From assembly GCA_035582835.1 (NCBI GenBank), contig JAYKAV010002943.1, positions 528,136 to 592,135 on the forward strand: DNA of 64,000 bases, written 5' to 3'. This DNA comes from Phoebastria nigripes (lineage: Eukaryota; Chordata; Aves; Procellariiformes; Diomedeidae). Shown one piece after another: positions 11,176 through 21,427 of this stretch (positions within the stretch are counted from its first letter, which is position 1; every line of letters begins with the position of its first letter). The notes under the pieces are model-generated. The model was not told where the DNA came from and made no database searches. It saw nothing but the letters and a program-made list of their open reading frames with translations. Made by a program: the position numbers and the translations under genes.

Positions 11176-14014
11176 AAGGGTTTGGGTACCTTCTTTGACC
11201 CTTGCTTAGGGTGGTTCAGTTTTCTAATCTTAAATGATTGGCAAGTAAATACATGAAATAACTTCTTCCAGAAGCTGAAATGCAAGCCACTTCTTGGGCA
11301 TTTCCCATTGCCTGGCTCTGGCACTGGTTTAGCTGCACGGTCTGAGCAGTTATGGCCATATCAAAATCCTTTCATGAATTTGGAATAGGGAACCCACTTC
11401 TCACACCTTTCGAGCAGCTCACAAGTTATATATAGAGCATGGCGACACTGCTCCCTCAGAAGTGTAATCATGAGCTCTTTTCTTGATATATATCAGTTAA
11501 AGCTCCAGGGGACATTTGGGCCACTTTAAGGATTCACGGGGACCGGAGAACATGCTCATGAAGTCCGCATTTGTCTTCTGAGAAGAAAACCTCCAAGATG
11601 ATTTTTGCTGTTCCTCTTGGCTGGTGACTGGCATGTCACCAGGCAATTAAAGTCTTGCTGTGTTATTTTCACATGTTAAAGTAATCGGTACAGTTCAATG
11701 GTACCGCAACAATTCGGACACTTAGATCCCAGCATTCAGAGTCTGAGAAGCCTTAGCTCGTACCGTTTCACTTCAGACTCAAGTTTTGTCCACTGACAGG
11801 CGGGAAGAGGCAAGCAGGGGCTTGCATCATTTCCAGTCTTAACTACTCATGAGCGCAGAGACTACCTTTGATTCCCGATGTGGGTCTACTGCTGCCATTG
11901 TGTATTATACAATAAACTGTTTACATAGCAGCCTTTTGTTACAGGTTTTAAATCTTCTCAGGCTGCCAGTGTGAGGTGGAGGCTGCCAGCTGGCAGACAG
12001 AGAGGTGCTTGTGCTCCAACTGTTGGAGGTAATTAACAGCCCGAACTGTCAGAAGGTGACAGCCGGCAGAAAGTTCCTGCCCTGGGGTCACAGCTGGATT
12101 CCGGCAACTTGCTCCTTGATTTACCAGTAAAACTAATAACGTAAGTAATATCGGTATTAAATTATCAAACAAGGGGGACTGAGCCCAAATTATATTTTCT
12201 ACCCCCAAATTAACTGGCAAAGAAAATTAGCATTAATATTTTGAAGCAAATAAGTAAGATTAACTCACTTTTGGGGGAAAAAAAATCCCCAAAAACTAGT
12301 CCACTAAAAATTTGGTGGACATAAATATTAGGATGGTTGCAGACCATAATACTGTTGGGTTGACACTTTCCTGAAATTGTAGAAAATTAAACTAATACCT
12401 AGTATTAGTGATCTGGGCAATGATTATCAGCTACAAACTTTTAATTTAAGTGCTATACTCAAAATGTCACATTAGATTTATATTTGCTGCAAATAATTGG
12501 CTATGAATGGAAATGTAGAAATTGTTAATTTTGCTGAAATAATTACTTATTTATGTTAAAAAATGTTACTAATTCATCAGAGCATTGAAGCATGTGTTTA
12601 GCTTCAACTTTAACCAAGAGCATAAATACAGTGGAGTGAGCAAGTCATAAATGCTCCTTTTTTTGACTGGAAACCAAAATATTAATTCTTGGCACTTTTA
12701 GTCCATGGCAGTAAAAACGCTACATATTTGGTCAGTTGAATGTTAGGACACAACTGACATTAGTATTTGTGGATCTTTGTCCTTCAAAATTATAGTATCT
12801 GATGACAATGACACTCCCAAGGCAGTTAATGTTGCTTATGATTTGAGATATTCTTCCCACCGGAGTTTCATTTCATAATGTTAAATATATGTTGTAACTT
12901 TGAGGTTCTTCAGGATGGACCGAAGAACTTCCTGTTATTTGGGCTGGATGTGGAAAGCAACAGATCTGCTGTTCACTCAGAGCTCCTCCTTCTCTGTTCC
13001 CCGGTGCGCTGCTCTATGCGTGTCTGGACAAGAAATCCTCACTCTATCAGACCCACAGGAGTCTTAAGCAGAAGCGATTAGAGAGGTTTACAGTTTTTGC
13101 TCTACATAACCTCTGACATTTTTTTAAAAGTGACAAATGTCACAGGAATGTCTCATAGAAGTTATAATTTGATAATATGCATCCCTAAATTTCTCTATTT
13201 GATGAGCTCTTACCCAGTGTGCCAGGGTTTTCAGTCTTGGGGAACAAAGACGGTAGACCACAAGAATCCCAAGGCCACAGACCACTGCATTATGAAGAAA
13301 CCAAAACAAAGTTGTTAAAAAATACTAGAACTAATAGAACTAATTTAAATTTAAAAAGAGGGGGTTTGGCAATGATTTTCTTGACAACAATGCTTATTGG
13401 CCAAGAAGCTATTATTTTTGCACAAAACAATTCCTTACATTTTGACCAGCCTAATATGGTGAGAGGACTTTTTATATCAGTGTGTCTTTTATCTTTATGA
13501 TATCCTACAGCTATCTTCATCTATGTAAGGTGGTGTAAATTGGCTTCTGGGAACCTATAACGATTGATCTTAGCTGAACATTTGGCTAAGATGTTTATTT
13601 GTAAAGAACTGTCAGTCACAGGAAATAAAAATTCTTCAGCTGTATATTGGCTCTTACAGCGGTTTATCCTGTGATCCCAGGAAGTTTTAAGGTATTTTCC
13701 TATATCCTTGAATAATAACCAGCAAAGCAGCACAGTGGTATTTTCCTACAGTCCCTTCACACACACACATTTGACAACTAAGTTCTAGTTCTGCTGTCCC
13801 TTTTTACCCAAACTTCGATGTGCGAATAACAATGAATTAGGCTCTACCTCTTTATGAAGTGCTTTGATATGCAAGAGAAATAAGTAATACTAATAAGTAA
13901 AGTTTCCAAAATCATACGCATTCTAAGTAGTAATGGTAAATCAGAAACAAGTAGTAACTTCAAAAGCGACCAGAAATGCTAGGAGGCAGTGCACATTAGA
14001 ATAGACAAAAAGAG
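11176..14014. other. Unique AT-rich sequence, no gene recognised
   Basis: No plausible exon was found. Two neighbouring short hairpins lie at about 12268-12325: a TTTTGGGG/CCCCAAAA stem, then GTCCAC/GTGGAC. The stretch 12380-12600 is rich in TAAT-type homeodomain-like words and could be a conserved noncoding element, but this cannot be judged without alignment. Confidence 0.35.
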
Positions 14015-14037
14015 AAGCTAAAGCACTGCTTTAGCTT
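14015..14037. repeat. Perfect 11-bp inverted repeat, 1-nt centre
   Basis: AAGCTAAAGCA is followed after one C by its exact reverse complement TGCTTTAGCTT. No associated gene was found. Confidence 0.85.
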
Positions 14038-14543
14038 GCTGTTATATGTCTGTGTCTAAACTGTGAGTCTCTTGTGCTCTGGAGTCCTGCCTCCTTCACC
14101 ATACAGGCTGGAAGGCATGACAGCTCCCTCTTTGCTGGTGTGGGTTTCCTGGTGCACGCTCAGGTCGTGTTCCAGTATGAGGTCAGCCCATTGCTAATGC
14201 TCACATCTCCACCCAGGGACAGGGATGGGCACCCAGACCCCAGCGTTCGAGGTATCTATAGAAAGCTCCTGAACGTGTGCTGGAATCTAACCAAACACAT
14301 ATGCTCCATGGACGGCTATCCATCCTGAATGCATGAGTTTCCTGAGAAGCACTCTACACTTCTCTTAACTTTCAGGAGGATGGGTAATGGGCAAGGATTT
14401 TGCAACATTTCAGTGCACTGCTCTTTTTCAGAAAGCACATGCTGGTGTGGATCAGCCCTGAATTCTTAGGGCCATTGACAGATCGCTCTTGGAAGTTCTA
14501 CTAGCATTTATAACCATGTCATGTTTCAATACAATTTTTTAAA
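14038..14543. other. Unique sequence, nothing recognised
   Basis: An 84-codon plus-strand frame at 14074-14328 has no recognisable domain and no convincing splice borders. Confidence 0.35.
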
Positions 14544-14612
14544 GACCTGATTCCATGCCCTTTTAACTTAATGGGAGATTTCCCATTGATAGCAATGGGA
14601 ACAAGACCAAAA
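14544..14612. repeat. Small near-palindromic interspersed repeat, degraded
   Basis: GACCTGATTCCATGCCC and GGGAGATTTCCCATTGAT lead into the inverted pair TCCCATT/AATGGGA at 14581-14600. This matches the CCATTGACTTCAATGG-centred sauropsid repeat type I recall. It is degraded and lacks clear ends. Confidence 0.45.
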
Positions 14613-15859
14613 CCTAAGGGAATATTAGCCAGCCAAAAGAAAAATTCAACTGGGGTAATGTTAGCTTACAAATAAGTTCTCAGCCCATGTGTTCATACAT
14701 TTTACAAAACTTTGAGAAAAACCGTTGGGCAACTTTCATTTCCAACTTTGTAACCCTGCCTGTGCAGTATANTTCAAGGAGAAGAATAATTATGAAAAAA
14801 AAATAGAAGACAAGTAAGGATTTGAAAATTAAATTAAAAAAAATTTACAGAGAACAATACTTAGAAAGTCTGAATTGACAGTAAATTCCCTTCAGCTGGA
14901 GAAAGAAACTTCACCCTGCGAGTGCAGCCTTCAGTCCACACAGGAACCTTTACAGAGAAACAGAGAGTAACCCACTAATAGTAATAGGAGATATGCTTGC
15001 AGTCCAAGAAGCCAATAAATAAAAGTAAGGGGCCCTTTTTAGTTCACTCAAACTCAAAAGGGCTAAAAAGCTGAAAACAGAAAATAGTTAAAGTTTGGTT
15101 ATAAAAACTACTTCAAATAGATCAGTAATACGTAATCTCTGAAGTTTTCCACCATCTTCCATCCATCCATAGATTCCCCTTATTTAAGTTCAAACTTTAC
15201 TTTCTAAGTTGTCCTAGTCCAAATTTATTTTTTGCAAAAATATTCTGTGTGATATCTTCTTTAGCTGAAGTATTCTTCCTTTCCTATTTCCTGAAAATAA
15301 TATTAGCAATTCATATTGCTGCCAGTTTTCACATTTATGTTCTTCTCCTTCCATCACTCCTTTTCCCTCCATTTTGGTGCACCCTTTGGTAGAGCAATGT
15401 CACACAACTCTATAGGGAGCAGATGTCACATGATATAAATTAAGCCCATGGATATTACCTGCATCCTAAATCTGCTGCCATTGGATGTTGCAGTTGTGAC
15501 TCCTCCTTTCCAGCACTGCCCTGGGGCTTGGACAGCTGACTCCAGAACTTGCCCTCACATATGAGTGTTGCCCACTGGTTCTGAGCAAGTGGCTCTTCTC
15601 CTACAGCTACATTTTGTAAGCAATGAATTAGCCTGGTAGTCGACAGTGATGAAAAGCCAACAGTACTGTTAGCAGCCTGTTAGATAATGCCAAGATGGGA
15701 AAAATGTTTAATACTCTTTTGATTCATGGTTCACGAAAAGTAGTTATCTGAGATTACATGGGTTCTCTGATTAGCATTGACAACAACAGGGTAAAACCTC
15801 AGGCTGCAGTGAGTTATATAGGACTTCACATAAATATTTAAGTGGTGAAGTAATCCTAG
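14613..15859. other. Unique AT-rich sequence, no gene recognised
   Basis: A single N lies at 14772. Open frames are short. Nothing with recognisable coding or RNA structure was seen. Confidence 0.4.
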
Positions 15860-17113
15860 AATCATTAGAAATTAGAGAATCTGCAGAGGTCAAGGTTCTG
15901 GAGCACCAGAAAAAGACAAACGTGGTGCTTATTCCCAAAAGTGGGAAAAGGGAGAGCCAAGGAACCATGGAGGAGCTAGCCTGACTTCAGACCATTGAAA
16001 AAACATCTATCTAACACAAACAAAGCATCTATTTCTAAGCACTTAAAAGATTAACCAGTGGTAAGTAAAGCCAAAAAATGATGTACTGTATCTTCACTTC
16101 ATTAAAACAGTCAATACTGGTTCGCATACATATTAACCTCATCGAAAAAAAAACAAACAGGAAAATAAACTTTCTACCTGACACTACTGTAATGAGGGTG
16201 CAGAAGAGACTGGAAAACAGTATGTTGAAAGGCTGTATCAGCTAGGGTTCTACTGAAATCTGTCTTGAGTCTGGTACCATGCCGTCATTTCATTAATGCC
16301 TTGGGTGGTACAACAGGCAGCAAGTTTATTAAATTCTTATATGATACCGAGCTGGGAGGAGTGCAAGCATTTTGGAGGACAAGGTTAGAATTCAAAATAA
16401 GCAAGACAAATGGGAGAAAGAAGCTATAATAAATAGAAAGCAATTCAATCAAGACAAATAAAACATTTAAGTAGGAACAATCAGCTTCACAAATACTGTA
16501 TGAGAAACAACTTGCCTAGATAGCAGTCCTACAGAAAAGGATCTGGATGTTATAGTGTATCACATGAGTCAAAAGTGTCTTAACATTTCAATAAAGCAAA
16601 TATCACAATGGGAAGTATAAACACAAGAGCTGAATGTACAGCACCCAGTTTTGCAATTGCTCTATCAAGATTGGACAAAGTTCAGCATAGAACAAAAAAA
16701 TGATCAGAGGTCAAGAAAATGTGAATTTCAAGGAACAACAGCTACAATGGATTATTTTAGAGAAGAAAAGACTAAGAAGAGACGTGACATAGCTATGTAA
16801 AAGATTACTGCAAAGAAAAAAGGTATTAAATTACTCTCCATGTCTACTATGGGAAGGAAAATAAGTAATGAGGTTAATTTGCAGCAAGGGTATTTAGGTT
16901 GGAATTTTCCCCCTATTATCTCTCCATAAGGGTACTGGAGTAGACAGTGGAATAGATTACATGAGGAGGTTCTGGGATCTCCATTTCTGGAGTTTTAAAA
17001 GAATAGGCTAGGCCAGCTTCTGTCAGGAATGTTTTAGTTCTAGTTTATTTTTAGGAATAGTTTGGAGGCTGGACTAGATGACCTCTGAGGGTCTCTCCTA
17101 GCTTCACTTTTTA
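15860..17113 (+). mobile_element. 5'-truncated CR1 LINE retrotransposon, decayed
   Basis: The element holds the end of the CR1 ORF2 region and the 3' tail in the correct order. It starts with an ATCATTAGAAATT...AAACGTGGTGCTTATTCCC block, as in CR1 reverse transcriptase around the KGKK-type segment. The GAGCTGGGAGGAGTG block at about 16350 follows a degraded FADD-box region (AGCAAGTTTATTAAATTC). Then come GAAAAGGATCTGGATGT at 16534, the GTACTGGAGTAGACAGTGGAATAG region at about 16932, and the tail GGACTAGATGACCTC at 17071. The sequence ends soon after CTCCTAGCTTC. Frameshifts and stops are everywhere, so it is long dead. Only about the last quarter of a full-length CR1 (about 4.5 kb) is present, as is usual after incomplete reverse transcription. 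Confidence 0.9.
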
Positions 17114-17349
17114 TGAATGTGTGCCTGTTACCTGAAGAGTTGAATACATACAGTAAATATATTTCTTGTGAGATGCACAATTTACTGTGCGGATTTCAAA
17201 TCAAAACAAGCAGTCATGTGAATTCCTAATGGAATTGCAAGAACTGTGTAAGAGTAAATTATGCACAGTCCTGGATTACTAAAAGGGATTGCTCATCCAA
17301 AGACCCTGAATTCTGTACAATGTGAAAAAGGCAGCCAGAACAAATTTAC
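17114..17349. other. Unique sequence next to the CR1 tail
   Basis: Nothing gene-like. I could not define a target-site duplication or a simple-repeat tail for the CR1 insertion. Confidence 0.4.
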
Positions 17350-17425
17350 AGGGCCAACTCGTAATCCCATCACAGTCAGGAGCAAAACTCTCATTAATTT
17401 CAGAGGGACCAAGACTTGGACAGTC
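17350..17425. repeat. Small CCATT/AATGG-type interspersed repeat, degraded
   Basis: GGGCCAACTCGTAATCCCAT, AGCAAAACTCTCATTAATTT and CAGAGGGACCAAGAC follow, in order, the layout recalled for the small sauropsid repeat GGGCCAAACTCTG...CAAAACTCCCATTGACTTCAATGGG. This is by memory only. Confidence 0.4.
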
Positions 17426-18154
17426 TTTTTTTTTTTAAGATCTGACATTACATAATGCAAAATATGCCATATGTCCATTGTTACTAAACTGATATACGTA
17501 AATGTAAATATTTCACATTAATATCTTGTTGTCAGATTGTCATTTTGTGGAATTCAATGTGGCCAGTTTAACAAAACAAAATGCTACTAGTCAAGTAAAT
17601 CTATCTGCAAGAAATATTTATGAAGAAGTCTGAAATCTGAATTCCCTATCGCCTTTATTTCTTTACAAAGTTGTATAAATGAGGAAATAGCACCAAAGAC
17701 CTATTAGTAATAGTTATTTCCTAATTGCAGTGGGAAGCATCCTGCATGTTTAAATAAATATTGTTAACTCTGACCTCTTGGTTTGCCAGGACTGATAAGG
17801 CAATTTTTTGACCTATATGAAGCACATACAGTATGCATGGACTGAAAGCAGCAGGAAAACAGGAAACAATAAATCAGAAATTAGAGCACTGATTGTTATA
17901 GCTAATTACATCAGACTTCTGCTTAATTTCTCACTCTGTCATTCTAACCTGATTTTCTTGCCAACAGACTTTGCAAATTGCTGGTGTCACGTACATACAG
18001 CAAATAATAATCTTTAGTTACTATGATTGACAAATGAATGAGAAGGAGAACATAGTTTATTATGGAAGAATGAACTGTGACACACACCAGATACCTGCTC
18101 AGATGCTTTTTTAATTCACTTAATTCAGATATGCTGCATGATACATTTTGCCAG
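17426..18154. other. AT-rich unique sequence
   Basis: No exon, RNA gene or transposon was identified. A short frame at 17808-18017 is not distinctive. Confidence 0.4.
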
Positions 18155-18291
18155 GACCACAGGTTTTGGCATCACAACAACATAATTGAATTTGTGGCAT
18201 GGTTTGATAATGCTGGACAGAGAAGGAAAAATGAGGCTATAAAAGGAGAAAAATGGCATAGATTGATTTCCACAGCAAGAGAGATAAAGTG
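18155..18291 (+). other. Candidate internal exon, low confidence
   Basis: An acceptor-like TACATTTTGCCAG ends at 18154, and a strong donor GTG|GTAAGTAG begins at 18292. Between them one frame stays open for 45 codons, starting in phase 0 and ending in phase 2. The peptide begins DHRFWHHNNIIEF and ends LISTAREIK; it is polar and mixed, with no domain I recognise. The pyrimidine tract is short. A TATAAAAGG word inside it (18238-18246) could instead be a chance TATA-like box. If spliced directly to the candidate at 29691, the junction codon would be TGA, so those two cannot be adjacent coding exons. Chance remains the default explanation. Confidence 0.15.
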
Positions 18292-18489
18292 GTAAGTAGA
18301 AAATTTAAATCAATTCTGAAAATAATATGCTCAGAATTAGGCATATTAATCAGCATGTTGTTTAATCTTGATGTTATTGTCCTCATACTGCACGTCAGAT
18401 AACTTGGTGTCCTTATTATTGTCTCTTTTTACATTACTCCACTTTCAAACTATACTATCTTTCTCTGTCCTGTTTCATCACTGCCATCA
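18292..18489. other. AT-rich unique sequence
   Basis: Nothing recognised. Confidence 0.4.
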
Positions 18490-18576
18490 GCATCTTCAGC
18501 TGGCATAAATTAACACAGCTTCCTTGAAGTCAGTGGAGCTGTATCAGACATTTTACTGCAGCTGGGAATATTTGGT
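18490..18576. repeat. Small near-palindromic interspersed repeat
   Basis: CAGCTGGCATAAATTAACAC and AGCTTCCTTGAAGTCAGTGG are followed by an inverted return, AGCTGTATCAGACATTTTAC then TGCAGCTGG. The halves fold back on each other around CCTTGAAGTCAGTGG. This fits the recalled sauropsid palindrome CAGCTGGTGTAAATCAGCAT...CCATTGAAGTCAATGG. Such palindromic units are usual for non-autonomous DNA transposons, but I do not know the family. Confidence 0.55.
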
Positions 18577-19794
18577 AGAACATAAACAATTAATTTCTCA
18601 ATGTCTAAATGACAATTTGGCCCTTCTGATCCAAGTAAAAGTCATTAGCACTCTTCTTAATACACCGTCTTTCTGTAAGGTGTACACTTTTCTTTAGACC
18701 GGCAGGTTGCCAACATTGTTTTGAGAGGTCAGGCCGCACTGTGACACTTACATCTAGTCAACAATGGGGAGTGATGCAGTTTTCACTTTCCTCAATGTCT
18801 GTTAGACTCCCATCAGCGTGAAGTCAAGGTTAGTAGAGCCAAACAGACACACTGGAGAAGTACCAGAAGGATTAATATTATATCATCATTGCCTTTAACA
18901 GGCTGTGCCTTGTGTATTATGTGTTCTGAAAATGCCCATATGATTTAACAAAGCAACATCTGGGAAAAAAAAAAGAACTCCAGCCCAACGTAATGTTTTA
19001 TTCATGTGGTATACCCATATATCATATCTCTCTAATGTTATTTCAAGTATTACAAATTATTTTCTCCACAACTGTTGTCATGTCCGCTTCATCCTTTTCC
19101 TTTGGGATTTTTATTCGTAGCTTTGCAAGGGCCAAGCCCTGGAAATCAACCAAAAGACCAACATGCTGATGTTTTTAGCTATGCATTTCCAGAGGTCTTC
19201 CATTCTCTTCCCGGAGGGCCACCACATCACCTCAGCTGACTGCCATCGTGCAAGTAGTTCATATTGGTCTGCAGTGCTTGTCAGGTTGTAAGACTTCCCG
19301 AGTGTTCTCTTCTTCCCTGCCTGAGAATCATATAATTCTCCTTCCTCCCATATTTCCTATGCTACAGCAATGGTGGAAGGGTCCTGTAGTGCTCTCCTTA
19401 GGAGTCAATTTCTGGACAATTATACATTCATTAATCATTATGTCCCACATTATGTGTTTCTATATGCAATTACAGATCTAAATGTTCAAGCTGGTTTTTG
19501 AGTTATATTAAATTGTAATAATTTACAATCCTCAAATCTTTATTCTTCCAAAGCATAACACATTTGTTTAGGCTTTTCTGCCTACACTCCAACTTAACAG
19601 TTTATTCAGATTACTGTTTTGTTGGAACTGCTTCATTTTCTCTGTCTCTCTGCCTCATTTCTGCTTTTTGTATTGATTTAAAACTGGAAACAAAAAACAA
19701 ATCTTATGTCTGATATACTGACAGACAAATATGTATGCAAATGTCAGATTAAGTATAATATTTAATAGGCATTAAACCTTACTGGCAAGACTTT
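18577..19794. other. Unique sequence, no gene recognised
   Basis: The frame at 19248-19481 has no recognisable domain. There are no clear splice-flanked open segments. Confidence 0.4.
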
Positions 19795-19869
19795 TGCTTT
19801 ACCTGTAACGATAAGGCAACAGTCTTCCTATAGCAACAAGACTGTTGCCTTATCGCTACAGATAAAGCA
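19795..19869 (-). ncRNA. Long-stem hairpin, pre-miRNA-like or small palindromic element
   Basis: Arm 19795-19826 is the reverse complement of arm 19838-19869 over 32 bases with two differences, leaving an 11-base loop (19827-19837). Both differences (at 19802 and 19808) give A-C mismatches in a plus-strand RNA but G-U wobbles in a minus-strand RNA. A minus transcript would therefore fold into an unbroken 32-pair stem of 75 nucleotides, close to the size of a microRNA precursor. It has no bulges, which is more regular than most animal pre-miRNAs. A young palindromic transposon copy or a recent inverted duplication would look the same. I do not recognise the mature sequence as a known microRNA. 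Confidence 0.35.
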
Positions 19870-21330
19870 GTAACACTACACCACAGCACAGCTTGCTGTT
19901 GGCTGCGGTGGGCCACATTAAAACACATTATGTTGTTGGGGGAGCCAGCTGAGAACACTGAGGTATCCACCGGTCTTTCAGCACTGTAAGCACCAAGCCA
20001 GGGAGCTGCTCCAGCTAGCAGTCCAATAACCTTAGGAGGTACTAACAGTGTAGAAGAAGCCCTGTAAAAATTCCAGTTACGTTCTGATTTCCCTCATGTT
20101 TTCTTGTCGAATTCCTGGCCTTGTTTTGGAGGCAGCCAGTTCATCCATCTCCATATAGAAGACAAGCGTAGTCTTGTTTGTAGCATTGTTATCAAAGACT
20201 AATGCATGGATAAAGCAAACAAACAAACCCTAGTCCAAAGCTATTTTAACTGCAGCATTAAAGCTAGGAAACCTGCTGATTACCTCTCTTTATGCATGAC
20301 AGCTAATGGGACTATTGATGTATTTGAAGCGTATTCTTAAAACTATGTGATAACAGCCAAGCTTTTATTTTGCAAATGGGTGGGTCCATATCAACTCTCT
20401 ATTGGTTCTGCTGTGTCCTAGCTGAAGAAGCTTTAAGTACAGCACAATCCTGTTCAATATTTTAACATCAAAGGAAGATACAGAGTGACCAAACTTTGAG
20501 AAAATAGAGAGTCTTCTTATAATGAAGTGCCTTTGCGTAGTCTAAGATATAAATAGGGGAAAAGCTTTTAAACTAACTACACAGAAGTACAGACATCACA
20601 CATGTATCATTAACTTTCTCTAGAATAAAATAATCCTGCAGAATACAGCAGGAATCCACTTTATTATTTTTCCTCATCGCCATAAGAATAGTTTTCTTTT
20701 GAAAACTGATTCAGGAACATCTGAGTTGCTTTTCAAAACTCAAAAATGAATGAAAACTGAGGAATTCATACCTTTGCTGTATTTTTCTGTTTGCTGTATG
20801 TTAACTCCCACCTGTTTGCCTCTTACTATAGATTTTGACCTTTAACATTAACACACAGAAATCTGAAATCTGCCCCTCTGCATCAGACTCTGTACAGAAG
20901 TCCTATAACTAGACCACCCCTTCACAGGTAAGAAAAGCCATTAAACCCTGTGAATTTTCACAGTGGATAAGCCTAGATTAATTTGACCCAGGTGTTTGTC
21001 TAATACTGTGCATGGGAACATTCACAGTGTCCCCTAGCTGTTTCTCCTGCGGTGGTCCAGCCTTAGTACTCTCTGGACTCTAATCTAAAACATGTAAGAG
21101 TACCAGCTGGCGCAGGACTTTGTAGACAGATTTTTGTTATGCTGTTTGTGTCACTTTGATGTATTCTTTTGCTTTGCATATGAATACATGTAGAAGTAGC
21201 AGGAAAACATGAAGAGCCATGTGCTGGAATTAAGTTACAAATGTCAGTCTCTTACTCAATTTTACAAAAACAAGTCCTTGATTTTATACTACACAAGCAA
21301 AGGGAAGTGTCATTATGAGCAGTGCAAAAA
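19870..21330. other. Unique sequence, no gene recognised
   Basis: A well-formed acceptor CCTCTTACTATAG (about 20829) and donor CACAG|GTAAGA (20927) flank about 95 bases, but all three frames contain stops. At most this would be a noncoding exon. Confidence 0.35.
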
Positions 21331-21427
21331 TTTAGACGCAAATCTGCCCTCATTTGCACCTATGCAATCCTTGCTGAAGTCACTCGGTTTGAGCAGATGT
21401 AAGAGAGGTCTGAATCTGTCCCATTAG
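21331..21427. repeat. Small near-palindromic interspersed repeat
   Basis: ACGCAAATCTGCCCTCATTTG, CACCTATGCAATCC, TTGCTGAAGTCACTC and AGATGTAAGAGAGGTCTGAA follow the layout of the sauropsid repeat recalled as CAGATTTTGCCCTCAGTTACACC...CCATTGACTTCAGTGG...GAGATCAGAATCTGG. Both outer ends carry complementary words (CAAATCTGCC / GGTCTGAATC, imperfect). It is an old copy. Confidence 0.55.

Noticed and set aside
20830..20926. Good acceptor and donor pair
   Set aside because: All three frames between them contain stops, so it is not a coding exon. A noncoding exon cannot be excluded.
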